Assembly: GCA_013286495.1 (NCBI GenBank) | Contig: JABDFQ010000009.1 | Span: 1-61,712, forward strand | Reading direction: 5' to 3' | DNA length: 61,712 bases | DNA from: Gammaproteobacteria bacterium | GTDB taxonomy: Bacteria > Pseudomonadota > Gammaproteobacteria > DSM-16500 | In this document: positions 9,008-16,711 of the stretch, one piece after another | Numbering within the stretch: the first letter of the stretch is position 1 | How the letters are laid out: every line of letters starts with the position of its first letter | Notes under the pieces: model-generated | What the model was told of the DNA's origin: nothing | The model's input: only the letters and a program-made list of their open reading frames with translations | Database searches by the model: none | Made by a program: the position numbers and the translations under genes

Positions 9008-9025
9008 ATGTTCCTCATGGAACAT
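9008..9025. promoter_or_regulatory. parS-like palindrome
   Basis: ATGTTCC-TCAT-GGAACAT is a perfect 7-bp inverted repeat. Its inner 16 bases match the chromosomal parS consensus TGTTTCACGTGAAACA at 12 positions. It lies 160 bases after the par operon, a normal place for a plasmid centromere. Only one copy was noticed. Confidence 0.55.
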
Positions 9026-9137
9026 CTGGCGAGAAGAAAGGTGCGTCATATCCACATTATTTTTTGCACCCTTCATCTCCCTTGCTTTCCTTTATCGTGA
9101 TAAAAATAGACATGACATTTTTGTAAAAGATTCCCCA

Positions 9138-10319
9138 ATGATCAGCAAATCAAAATCGTTAGTATTTCCCATCATTCTCGTTTTGTACGAGATTGCCACT
9201 TGTCTATCCAATGATATGTATCTGCCAGCCTTGCCCAGCATGATGCAGGATTTATCGCTCAATACTCAGCAAGCTCAATGGACATTGACAGCCTGGTTTA
9301 TCGGCTCAGCGTTGCTTCCACTGGTCATGGGTGTGGTGTGCGATTATTACGGCAGACGTCCTACCTTGTTAATCGGTGGCCTGATTTATATCGCCTCCAC
9401 CATGGCGTGCGCGCTCGCTGCCAATGCACAGGGTTTATTGATTGCAAGATTTATCGAAGGTGCAGCCTTACCCTCCATGATGGTCGCCGGATATGCCTGT
9501 ATTCATGAGTTATATGAAACCAGGGAAGCAATACGCATTCTCGCGTTTATGGGAAGCATTACGGTACTGGCGCCTGCGCTCGGGCCATTATTCGGTAGTA
9601 TCGTTTTATATCTCTCCAGTTGGCGTGGCATTTTCTGGGTGATTGCAATCTGGTCGCTTATCAATATTGCTTTCCTGTTTTACTGGATGCCCGAAACCTA
9701 TCCACCTGAAAAACGTGTGCCTATCCATTTAAAAAATTTATTTATGCAATATGTGCGTCTGTTTACGAATCGCCAATTCATGCTGTTAATTCTCGTGCAG
9801 GGATTTATCTTTAGCGGCTTTATCGTCTGGATCAGTGCCGGCGCCTTGCTTGTCATCGAGAATTTTCATTATCGACCCATGGTGTTCGGTGTGATTCAGG
9901 CGAGTATTTTTGCGGCATATATTTTTGGTAATGCCTTAGTGAAATATTTGCTGGAATGGTTAAGCGTACATGGGCTGATCTGGGCAGGGTTATTAGTATC
10001 ATTATTCGGTGGCGCAGTTTTATTTGCTTTTGCGGTGTTATTCCCCGATGCGTTTTATCCATTGATCGCAGGCATGGCGATTTATTCCTTAGGTTCAGGT
10101 TTATGTTTTGCAGCATTTAATCGCGCTGTGATTGAAGCAAGTGATGAACCCATGAGCGTGCGCGTTGCTTTATATACCGTGTTATGGACAGCGTTTGCTG
10201 TATTGGGCAGTGTGGTTGCGAGTTTATATTTCGCAGGCACAGTTCGCTCGATTGCTTATCCCGTCGCACTCGCTGCCTTGATTGCCTGTGTGGTGATGTT
10301 GTTTAAGAAAAAATCCTGA
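9138..10319 (+). CDS. MFS exporter, Bcr/CflA drug-resistance type
   Basis: Inner-membrane proton antiporter of the 12-helix DHA1 family. 393 residues with about twelve hydrophobic segments. The N-terminal pattern LYEIATCLSNDMYLPALPSMMQDL and motif A (VCDYYGRRPTLLIGG, after helix 2) are characteristic of Bcr/CflA proteins, as is ALGPLFGSIVLYLSSWRGIFW (motif C region). Substrate cannot be told from sequence. The ribosome site is weak. Forty-two bases upstream of cpdA in the same direction; whether they share a transcript is unclear. It is the first non-plasmid-type gene right of the rep/par block. Confidence 0.88.
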   Translation: MISKSKSLVFPIILVLYEIATCLSNDMYLPALPSMMQDLSLNTQQAQWTLTAWFIGSALLPLVMGVVCDYYGRRPTLLIGGLIYIASTMACALAANAQGLLIARFIEGAALPSMMVAGYACIHELYETREAIRILAFMGSITVLAPALGPLFGSIVLYLSSWRGIFWVIAIWSLINIAFLFYWMPETYPPEKRVPIHLKNLFMQYVRLFTNRQFMLLILVQGFIFSGFIVWISAGALLVIENFHYRPMVFGVIQASIFAAYIFGNALVKYLLEWLSVHGLIWAGLLVSLFGGAVLFAFAVLFPDAFYPLIAGMAIYSLGSGLCFAAFNRAVIEASDEPMSVRVALYTVLWTAFAVLGSVVASLYFAGTVRSIAYPVALAALIACVVMLFKKKS

Positions 10320-10361
10320 TAACATCACACACTTGTAAACTAGCGTGGCAGGGATGATGAC

Positions 10362-11159
10362 ATGGAAAAAACACCATTCAGAATAATTCAAATCAGTGAT
10401 ACGCATTTATTTTCCGATGCGGACAAATCCCTCATTGGTGTACCAACGCAAAAAAGTCTGGCAGCGGTGCTGGATCTTGTTAAGCAGAAAGCTGGAACCT
10501 TTGACATGATCCTGCATTCCGGTGATCTCACTCAGGATTATCAATCGTCTTCCTATTTGCGGCTTGCTGAGATGCTGAGCATATTCAATGTGCCAATTTA
10601 TTGCGTGCCAGGTAATCATGATGATCCTGAGATGATGACGAAGATTTATCCTTACGAAAAAATGCTGAATGACAAACAGATTATTAAAGGCAATTGGCAG
10701 CTTATTTTGCTGGACTCACACAAGAAAGATGCGGTGGAAGGATTTTTGCACGCATCCCAATTGGCATTTCTGGAAGATTGTCTGCAAAAATATCCCAAAC
10801 ATCATGCGATTGCTGTGTTTCATCATCAACCGATTCCAGTGGGTTGTCATTGGCTGGATCAGTTAGGTTTAACCAATTCAGAAGAATTCTGGAAAATCAC
10901 CGCACGCTATCCGCAATTAAAAACGGTTTTATTTGGGCATGTGCATCAGCAGTTTGAGCAGGAGATCAATGGAATCAAGTGTTATGCCACTCCTTCTACG
11001 TGTTTTCAATTCAAGCGTAAACAAAATGATTTTGGTATAGAAGATTTACCACCAGGATTTCGCTGGCTGCATTTATATGATGATGGACATATCGAAACGG
11101 CTGTTGAACGCGTCGATCATTATGTCGGGAAATTTGAGAAGAATACAAAAGGGTACTAA
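10362..11159 (+). CDS. cpdA: 3',5'-cyclic-AMP phosphodiesterase, CpdA (Icc) type
   Basis: Cytosolic class III metallophosphodiesterase that hydrolyses cAMP in E. coli. 265 residues. All metal-binding motifs of the calcineurin-like fold are visible in order: ISDTHLF (D, H), HSGDLTQD (GD), VPGNHDDPE (GNHD), VFHHQPIPVG (H) and LFGHVHQQFEQ (GH-H). The overall length and the spacing of the motifs match CpdA. The cAMP specificity follows from family resemblance only. It may form a short operon with the MFS gene. Confidence 0.88.
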   Translation: MEKTPFRIIQISDTHLFSDADKSLIGVPTQKSLAAVLDLVKQKAGTFDMILHSGDLTQDYQSSSYLRLAEMLSIFNVPIYCVPGNHDDPEMMTKIYPYEKMLNDKQIIKGNWQLILLDSHKKDAVEGFLHASQLAFLEDCLQKYPKHHAIAVFHHQPIPVGCHWLDQLGLTNSEEFWKITARYPQLKTVLFGHVHQQFEQEINGIKCYATPSTCFQFKRKQNDFGIEDLPPGFRWLHLYDDGHIETAVERVDHYVGKFEKNTKGY

Positions 11160-11231
11160 GAAGGCCGTCACGCGTCTGTTATTTTGAGCTGATGTGTCCT
11201 CACGTAAATCCGCTTTCTTTGCAGGATCAAG

Positions 11232-11253
11232 TGTCATGCTGTGCGGAGAGCTG
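11232..11253. repeat. Partial copy of a dispersed repeat
   Basis: TGTCATGCTGTGCGGAGAGC and the next two bases resemble the left half of the hairpin at 44523-44572 (TGTCATTGTGTGCGGAGAGC). The inverted half is missing here. Confidence 0.5.
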
Positions 11254-11312
11254 TTAGAAAACATACCCAAAAACCTGGCAAGCTTTTTGTGAAGTTTCCA
11301 ACTGGTCTTTCA

Positions 11313-11466
11313 GGTTCCGTCAAAAAAATAGGTTGCTCAGGCACACAAAGGTTTATGGTTTGAAGGGCGTCGCGGCCAGGAGGCAAGGAGAGCCGAGGAC
11401 AGGACGTCCGTCCCTGAAAACCATAAACCTTTGTGTGCCTGAGCAACCTATTTTTTTGACGGAACC
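11313..11466. repeat. 154-bp element: two perfect 49-bp inverted arms around a GC-rich core
   Basis: Left arm 11313-11361 and right arm 11418-11466 are exact reverse complements (ends GGTTCC/GGAACC, inner ends GGTTT/AAACC). The 56-bp core 11362-11417 is much richer in G and C than the arms and contains GGACGTCC. No ORF is carried. It has the shape of a MITE or a very strong bidirectional terminator. It sits between the converging cpdA and the 11568 gene. The rest of the 11160-11567 gap holds a partial dispersed repeat (11232-11253) and a hairpin (11484-11510). Confidence 0.85.
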
Positions 11467-11483
11467 CTTCGCTGATGCGGGCT

Positions 11484-11510
11484 CGAAATTTGCATGAGCT
11501 GCAAATTTCG
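11484..11510. terminator. Hairpin with perfect 11-bp stem, possible terminator
   Basis: CGAAATTTGCA, loop TGAGC, TGCAAATTTCG. There is no T-tract on either side, so a terminator role is uncertain. It lies just past the end of the minus-strand gene at 11568. Confidence 0.45.
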
Positions 11511-11567
11511 TAGAGATATATCAGGTCACGATGACAGACACACCGGTTGCATGACTAATATCAACTC

Positions 11568-12512
11568 TCAAATCGACAGTTTTTTCACTTCCTGTTGCGC
11601 ACAAATATTACTCCAGGCTTGTGCTGATTTAGCAGGTTTAGTTCTGAATTTATTGCGGTTCCAGTTGAGTGCGCTATCAATGGTGACGACGGTGCCAGCA
11701 GCTTGTTTTTTACCATTGATATATTCTCCGCGATACCATTTAACTTCGTATTTATTATTTTCCTCGATGATAATCACCGGTTTATTTTTTATTTCCTGCA
11801 ATATTGTCTGAATATCCGTATCAGGATTTTCCGCTATATAATCCAGCACATTCTGACACGCCGCTATCTTGATTTTTGCACCACCCCAACGGAAAAATTT
11901 ATTATTACGCATGCGTATGTTTTTTATTTCATTAGTTAGTTGTTCAATAACTTGTTGTCTGCTCTGCGAGTCTGGTTTATCTATTTCAAGAATGGGTTTG
12001 ATCGGAATACATTCTTTAACAGCGATGTTTTCAATGCTTTTGACAAGTTCCCTGTTTTTTGTGATTTGATGATTGAGATCTTTGATGTGATTAATAAAAA
12101 ATTGATAACTAAAATCTACCAGATTAGTAACGGAAACAAATTTTATCGTCAGATAATCGCGATTAAAATATTTCCTGATTTTTTTCCTGCGTTCGTTATT
12201 TATTTCATCTTTTCCAAATTGAAAAAAATCCACAATAACGATTGGAAAAAGTACGGGTTTCTTTAATAGTGCCAGGTATTGCGCATGAGTAAATGAAGAT
12301 CGATACAGCTTTTCAATATCATCCTCATCTTCAATGACAATAAAAAGTGCGAGGGAAGTTTTACCTGCAAAATCACCATAAGTTTTAGTTGATTTATTTA
12401 TTAATACGTCTGGGTCTTTTGCAAGGTCAGTCCATACTTGAATAAAGTTGAATGTATTTTCTTCACAATCAACAAAAATATCCATCGACTCCAGTTTATC
12501 CTGATGAAACAC
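11568..12512 (-). CDS. Unrecognised protein, about 314 residues; N-terminal half faintly like a degenerate small GTPase
   Basis: No family is recognised with confidence. The start is set at GTG 12512, preceded by AAAAGGAAATA; this also removes the overlap with the upstream transpeptidase gene that the longer frame (12548) would have. The N-terminal half alternates hydrophobic strands with charged helices in the order of a Ras-like fold: FNFIQVWTD, SLALFIVIEDEDDIEKLY, VLFPIVIVDFFQFGKDE, LTIKFVSVTNLVDFSYQFF. A proper P-loop is missing, so nucleotide binding would be doubtful. The C-terminal half is Lys-rich, with a helical segment (GGAKIKIAACQNVLDYIAENP) and a strand-rich end (YEVKWYRGEYINGKKQAAG). 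Such orphan proteins are often secreted effectors in Legionellales; that is inference only. Confidence 0.55.
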   Translation of the reverse strand: MFHQDKLESMDIFVDCEENTFNFIQVWTDLAKDPDVLINKSTKTYGDFAGKTSLALFIVIEDEDDIEKLYRSSFTHAQYLALLKKPVLFPIVIVDFFQFGKDEINNERRKKIRKYFNRDYLTIKFVSVTNLVDFSYQFFINHIKDLNHQITKNRELVKSIENIAVKECIPIKPILEIDKPDSQSRQQVIEQLTNEIKNIRMRNNKFFRWGGAKIKIAACQNVLDYIAENPDTDIQTILQEIKNKPVIIIEENNKYEVKWYRGEYINGKKQAAGTVVTIDSALNWNRNKFRTKPAKSAQAWSNICAQQEVKKLSI

Positions 12513-12525
12513 AATTATTTCCTTT

Positions 12526-13248
12526 TTATTGTGAATAACTACGAACAATCACACGCGTGCCGCGATAATTATTTCCTGAATTTGGTCCTTCGATAAAATC
12601 ATAACGTAACCATTCTGCATCATTGACATACATGCGCACACATCCATGACTTGCGTTATAACCTGGCAAACCATTTGGCTCACCATGCAGAGCTTGTCCA
12701 TTTTCGAAATACATACAATAAGGCATCGGTGCACCACCATTGGGAACAGGGAATTTTGTAGAGAAACAATCACTGCTACCTAATGAATAAACACGAAACG
12801 ATCCTGCGCGTGTGCGGCATTCCCTGTCTATGTCACGACAAAAATCCCTGCCGGAAGAAGCGGGGCCCCAGCGTACCAGCATGCCATCAGCATCATATGC
12901 ACCCCAGGCATCATTTGCTGGATCGACAATGACAACTTTTTCGCCGGGTGATGGAACATTTAATGGGAAAGGAGAAAAATCCATGATGTCAGCATTTTCA
13001 AGATTATCGGGTACAGCGATGACCAGTCCTGGATAAAGACTGGTATTCATGCGATTAATGCGCATGACAATACCACGATCATGATCATCAGGAAAAAGCG
13101 AACCCCAGGATTGCCGGCTTTTCACGCGTACACAGTGGAAACCTTCCTGTTTACATAATTTGCTGCCAAAGCTGGCATAGGCATTGGTAAGGAGCAAGGC
13201 GATGATAGTCAGTAACAATAATAAATTTATCCATCCCCGTACTCGCAT
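12526..13248 (-). CDS. Exported L,D-transpeptidase (YkuD domain)
   Basis: Cell-envelope enzyme that cross-links peptidoglycan or attaches lipoprotein through a Cys acyl-enzyme. 240 residues. An N-terminal hydrophobic signal (RGWINLLLLLTIIALLLTNAYA) targets it to the periplasm. The C-terminal YkuD signature HGEPNGLPGYNASHGCVRM contains the catalytic His and Cys (SHGCVRM). The middle region GEKVVIVDPANDAWGAYDADG is typical of the fold. Family members act on cell wall, and four Cys pairs in the middle suggest disulfides. The ribosome site (AGGAG) sits before ATG 13248. The 11568 gene follows 13 bases downstream and may share its transcript. Confidence 0.9.
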   Translation of the reverse strand: MRVRGWINLLLLLTIIALLLTNAYASFGSKLCKQEGFHCVRVKSRQSWGSLFPDDHDRGIVMRINRMNTSLYPGLVIAVPDNLENADIMDFSPFPLNVPSPGEKVVIVDPANDAWGAYDADGMLVRWGPASSGRDFCRDIDRECRTRAGSFRVYSLGSSDCFSTKFPVPNGGAPMPYCMYFENGQALHGEPNGLPGYNASHGCVRMYVNDAEWLRYDFIEGPNSGNNYRGTRVIVRSYSQ

Positions 13249-13326
13249 GTCACGCTCCTTTCATTGATTTTTGGCTTTCTATCTTATCGCAGATTTTGAT
13301 ACTCAACTCAAACCAAATGATGTATT

Positions 13327-14196
13327 TTGAAATGCTGTTTCGTTGTTGTGAGTGACACCTTGACCATTCTCATCTTCACATTCCTGCTATTAATCTTCTC
13401 CTTTTTCGCCGGCATTCTTGGAGCATTAACCGGTTTAGGTGGCGGTGTTGTCATCATTCCGGTGCTGGTACTTTTATTTAATATCGATATTCATTACGCG
13501 ATGGGCGCATCTCTCATCTCAGTGATTGCTACCTCATCAGGAACAGCAGCGGCATATTTACGCGAAGGGTTTACCAATTTGCGCATCGGTATGTTTCTCG
13601 AAGTGGCAGCAGTGATTGGTGCGTTTATTGGTGCATTGCTGATAGCTTATGTTTCCCAAACATTCCTCGCGATTCTATTTAGCCTGATATTATTTTTTTC
13701 CGCCTGGCTTACGATCAAGCGTAAGGAAGAAGAAGAGATTTATACCGCCTCGCATCCATGGGCAATGAAACTGCAATTGAATGGTGATTATCCTTATCAA
13801 AATCAGCAGATGGCCTATCACGTGCAACATGTGCGCACCGGATTTTTGCTAATGGGTGTAGCAGGATTATTTTCAGGATTATTAGGGATTGGTTCAGGTG
13901 CATTAAAAGTATTGGCGATGGATCAGGCCATGCGTTTGCCTTATCGCGTTTCCACTACCACCAGTAATTTCATGATCGGCATTACTGCAGCAGTGAGTGC
14001 TGGAATTTATTTTTCGCATGGTTATATTTATCCTCCGATTGCTTTTCCGGTATTAATTGGAGTCATTGCTGGTGCATTATTAGGTGCGCGTTTACTGACA
14101 AAAATTCACGTGCGCTGGTTGCGTATCATTTTTAGTGTCGTGATTTGTCTGATGGGCGCACAGATGTTGTATAAAGCACTCACAGGAAATATATAA
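13327..14196 (+). CDS. TSUP-family membrane transporter (TauE/SafE)
   Basis: Eight-or-so-helix permease of the sulfite/sulfonate exporter family; substrate unknown. Family motifs: AGILGALTGLGGGVVIIPVLVLLF in the first half and its structural repeat GVAGLFSGLLGIGSGALKVLAMD in the second, the usual inverted duplication. The frame opens at TTG 13327; a GTG at 13348 (VSDTLTI) is an equally plausible start and neither has a clear ribosome site. The stop lies three bases before the DUF1634 gene, a very common partner. Confidence 0.88.
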   Translation: MKCCFVVVSDTLTILIFTFLLLIFSFFAGILGALTGLGGGVVIIPVLVLLFNIDIHYAMGASLISVIATSSGTAAAYLREGFTNLRIGMFLEVAAVIGAFIGALLIAYVSQTFLAILFSLILFFSAWLTIKRKEEEEIYTASHPWAMKLQLNGDYPYQNQQMAYHVQHVRTGFLLMGVAGLFSGLLGIGSGALKVLAMDQAMRLPYRVSTTTSNFMIGITAAVSAGIYFSHGYIYPPIAFPVLIGVIAGALLGARLLTKIHVRWLRIIFSVVICLMGAQMLYKALTGNI

Positions 14197-14199
14197 AAA

Positions 14200-14565
14200 A
14201 TGTCTGACACGAATCATATACAACATATTTTAAGTCGCTTGCTGACACTCGGCATGTTGTTGTCGTTATTGCTGGTGATGATGGGAGGTGCATTATATTT
14301 ATGGCAGCATGGTCATGAAACCATGCATGCTGAATGGATTGCCATGAATTCATATGAAATCAGCATTAAACAAATATGGGTTAAAGCGCGTGATCTGCAG
14401 GCATTTGGCATTATTGATCTTGGTATTTTTATTTTAGTCATGACACAAGTGCTGCGTGTTGCATTATTGGCCGCATATTATGTTATCAAGCGTGATTACT
14501 GGTTTATGATAATCAGTTTATTTATTCTTTTTGTCCTGCTTTACAGCTTATTTTTTCGTGCTTGA
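14200..14565 (+). CDS. DUF1634-type small membrane protein
   Basis: 121 residues with three hydrophobic segments (LLTLGMLLSLLLVMMGGALYLW, LQAFGIIDLGIFILVMTQVLRVALL, YWFMIISLFILFVLLYSLFF). The GxxxFGIxxLxxTxxxRV-like pattern and its position directly after a TauE/SafE gene are the hallmarks of DUF1634 proteins, which probably assist that transporter. Role otherwise unknown. Confidence 0.8.
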   Translation: MSDTNHIQHILSRLLTLGMLLSLLLVMMGGALYLWQHGHETMHAEWIAMNSYEISIKQIWVKARDLQAFGIIDLGIFILVMTQVLRVALLAAYYVIKRDYWFMIISLFILFVLLYSLFFRA

Positions 14566-14623
14566 TTAATCATTACCTCATCGATATCATCCTCGAAATT
14601 TTATTATCATGGAGCATAAAAGA

Positions 14624-16600
14624 ATGGAATCATCAAGAACAGATGTCAGCATTACTGCGCCAACAGTTGCTGCTGCATTTGAAAGAGCATTACGCAAAGG
14701 CCATTCTCATTTATTTTTCCCTGGCGAAGCAGATTTAATTAAACATTTTTATCAACATAATATTAATGCCATTCCAGAAGAAACCATGAATGGCAAACTC
14801 GGACGTTTTTTAACAAGTGCTTCAATGGGGATGCAATCAGATTTTTTTAAAATAGCGGTGGGTGAATATTATGAATTATTCATTATGCTAAGAAAATATC
14901 TGATTCGTTGCAAGGCTGAAGAAATGATCGCAAATGGTGCCAGGCATGTTATTGTTTATGGTGGTGGCTGTGATGTGACTGCTTTGCTTTTGTCGCTCAA
15001 ATATCCTCATGTGAAATGTTATGAACTGGATAGAGGCATCACCAGACAAGCAAAATTATCAGCGCTTGATAGTCTGGCACAATATTTTCCTCAATATAAA
15101 TCTGTAAAGATCGAAACATTATCTCCTGAAGCAACGGTAGTGAATGGTAATTTGTTTTATCTCAATTGTGATTTCAAAAACGATGACCTTGAGAAAAAAT
15201 TAATAAGTTACGAGTTTAATCCAGATGAAATAACTTTTCTGATAAAAGAAGGTTTATCGATGTATCTTGATGAACAAGAAAATCTGGATACATTAAACAC
15301 TTCCACGAAATTATTAAATCATCCAAACAGCGAATTAATCATTGGATATTCTGTTGACGCCCATGAGGATTCCATTATCAGCAAGTTTACGAGAAGTAAA
15401 TCCAGTGAAGATTACAAGTTTTATTTAACGCCAGATGCAGTCATCTCATTTGCTGCCAAAGCTAATCTGGGTGTGGTTGAGAAAAAATTACCGACAAGTT
15501 TGCTTGATAAATTTGAAAAAGAATCTGCCATTATTCGCTTCAATGCAGATCATCAATATGAATGTTACTATGTGATGAAGAATTTGCGATTCATCCCTCA
15601 GCCGGCAAAACTCATTACCGATGTGCCAGAAGTAAAACTATTTATTCCGCCTGCGAAAGCAGTAATTGATGAGGCGATTGAGGAATATATTTCAGAGCTT
15701 ACCAGTAATGGAATTGAGGTTGTGTATTGCAACGGCATAAAACCACAAGTGCAACATGGTCAGGTTTGCAAATTAATTGCGGGTTTAATGGTCCAGGAAT
15801 ATCTCGTCGCGCACAAATATCATTCCCGGAAACCGTTGCCATTGCATAAGGATCATCACCGCTTCGATTTTTCCCTGCGACAGCGTGCAAAGCAGGAAAT
15901 TGGTTCAAAAGTAGGTGAAGTCTATGGCGCGCAACAAATCAAAAAATCTTTTGACTATAATGATTTTAAAACGCGATCATTTTATATCACTGAGAAAGAG
16001 GATTATAAAAATTTTATTATAAATGCCATTCAGCAAAAACAGCCTGTCATTACTTATTATGACGTTCATCCACGTCTGGGTGAAAAAACACGACAAGGCA
16101 AACCAGGAAAATTTGATGGTAATTCAGAGCATGCTGCGGTTATTGCTGGTTATTATTTCCATCGACAAAAGATGATGCTGATAATTGTGCAATGGAATAA
16201 ATTTTATGAAATATCATCTGATGATTTATATGAATCTACTTCTCAATTAAAAAAGATACGACTTCCAGAAAAATTTTATAAATCCTGGCCAATACCAGGT
16301 TTATATACAAAAAACAAAGGAATGTGGCTGGAAAAATCCCAGGTGGAAAATACTGTTAATCATTTATTTGAGGTTAACGAAACATTTAAAAAAGACGCAT
16401 TATTATTCGTCAGTGATTTATGGCGCGACAAGGAAGAGAGAATATCACAACCACCTTTTGAAGGTTCATCACTTGCCAATGTGCTAACGATTATTCAGGG
16501 AGATTCTCTCAATATTGATCTCAGCAATTTCCAGCAATATGAAATGAGTTTTGAAAACGCCAATAATGATGTACAAGCTCATTCATTACATATTATTTGA
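14624..16600 (+). CDS. LCM/PPM1-like methyltransferase fused to a papain/C39-like domain; candidate effector
   Basis: About 658 residues in two parts (numbering from the upstream ATG at 14609). Residues about 15-330 look like a leucine carboxyl methyltransferase-type enzyme: RHVIVYGGGCDVTALLL (SAM loop), CYELDRGITRQAK, and ITFLIKEGLSMYLDEQENLDTL, matching the EG--MYL motif. Residues about 340-560 look like a papain-like cysteine peptidase. QVQHGQVCKLIAG gives Cys387, SEHAAVIAGYY gives His508, and QWNKFYEISSDDL gives the third catalytic position and its context. No signal peptide. The ATG at 14624 has GGAG nine bases upstream, while the 14609 ATG overlaps that GGAG, so 14624 is preferred. Eukaryote-like methyltransferase plus protease in one chain suggests a translocated effector; unproven. 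Confidence 0.65.
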   Translation: MESSRTDVSITAPTVAAAFERALRKGHSHLFFPGEADLIKHFYQHNINAIPEETMNGKLGRFLTSASMGMQSDFFKIAVGEYYELFIMLRKYLIRCKAEEMIANGARHVIVYGGGCDVTALLLSLKYPHVKCYELDRGITRQAKLSALDSLAQYFPQYKSVKIETLSPEATVVNGNLFYLNCDFKNDDLEKKLISYEFNPDEITFLIKEGLSMYLDEQENLDTLNTSTKLLNHPNSELIIGYSVDAHEDSIISKFTRSKSSEDYKFYLTPDAVISFAAKANLGVVEKKLPTSLLDKFEKESAIIRFNADHQYECYYVMKNLRFIPQPAKLITDVPEVKLFIPPAKAVIDEAIEEYISELTSNGIEVVYCNGIKPQVQHGQVCKLIAGLMVQEYLVAHKYHSRKPLPLHKDHHRFDFSLRQRAKQEIGSKVGEVYGAQQIKKSFDYNDFKTRSFYITEKEDYKNFIINAIQQKQPVITYYDVHPRLGEKTRQGKPGKFDGNSEHAAVIAGYYFHRQKMMLIIVQWNKFYEISSDDLYESTSQLKKIRLPEKFYKSWPIPGLYTKNKGMWLEKSQVENTVNHLFEVNETFKKDALLFVSDLWRDKEERISQPPFEGSSLANVLTIIQGDSLNIDLSNFQQYEMSFENANNDVQAHSLHII

Positions 16601-16610
16601 TGCGGCACGC

Positions 16611-16711
16611 AGCTTGACTCATCCTTGCCCCATCGCTACTCTTGTTCGCTGGTATATCTGAAATGGAAGGGAGTTCATCTGTGAAAATTGTCGGCCGTCC
16701 TGAAGTTCCCT
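16611..16711 (+). repeat. Duplicated leader, copy A (upstream of and into the outer-membrane gene)
   Basis: About 101 bases closely matching 17623-17724. Shared blocks: AGCTTGACTCATCC, CATCGCTACTCTTGT, GAAGGGAGTTC, then TCTGTGAAAATTGTCG and GAAGTTCCCT. It therefore covers promoter region (TTGACT-like box), ribosome site, GTG start and the first codons. Confidence 0.85.

Noticed and set aside
4850-9137. Direct repeats (attL/attR) flanking the rep/par block
   Set aside because: I compared 4850-4982 with 8950-9137 by eye and found no convincing repeated core, and there is no integrase gene.
12360-12400. GDFAGKTSL in the 11568 protein as a P-loop
   Set aside because: It has only three residues between the two glycines where a Walker A box needs four; treated as chance resemblance.
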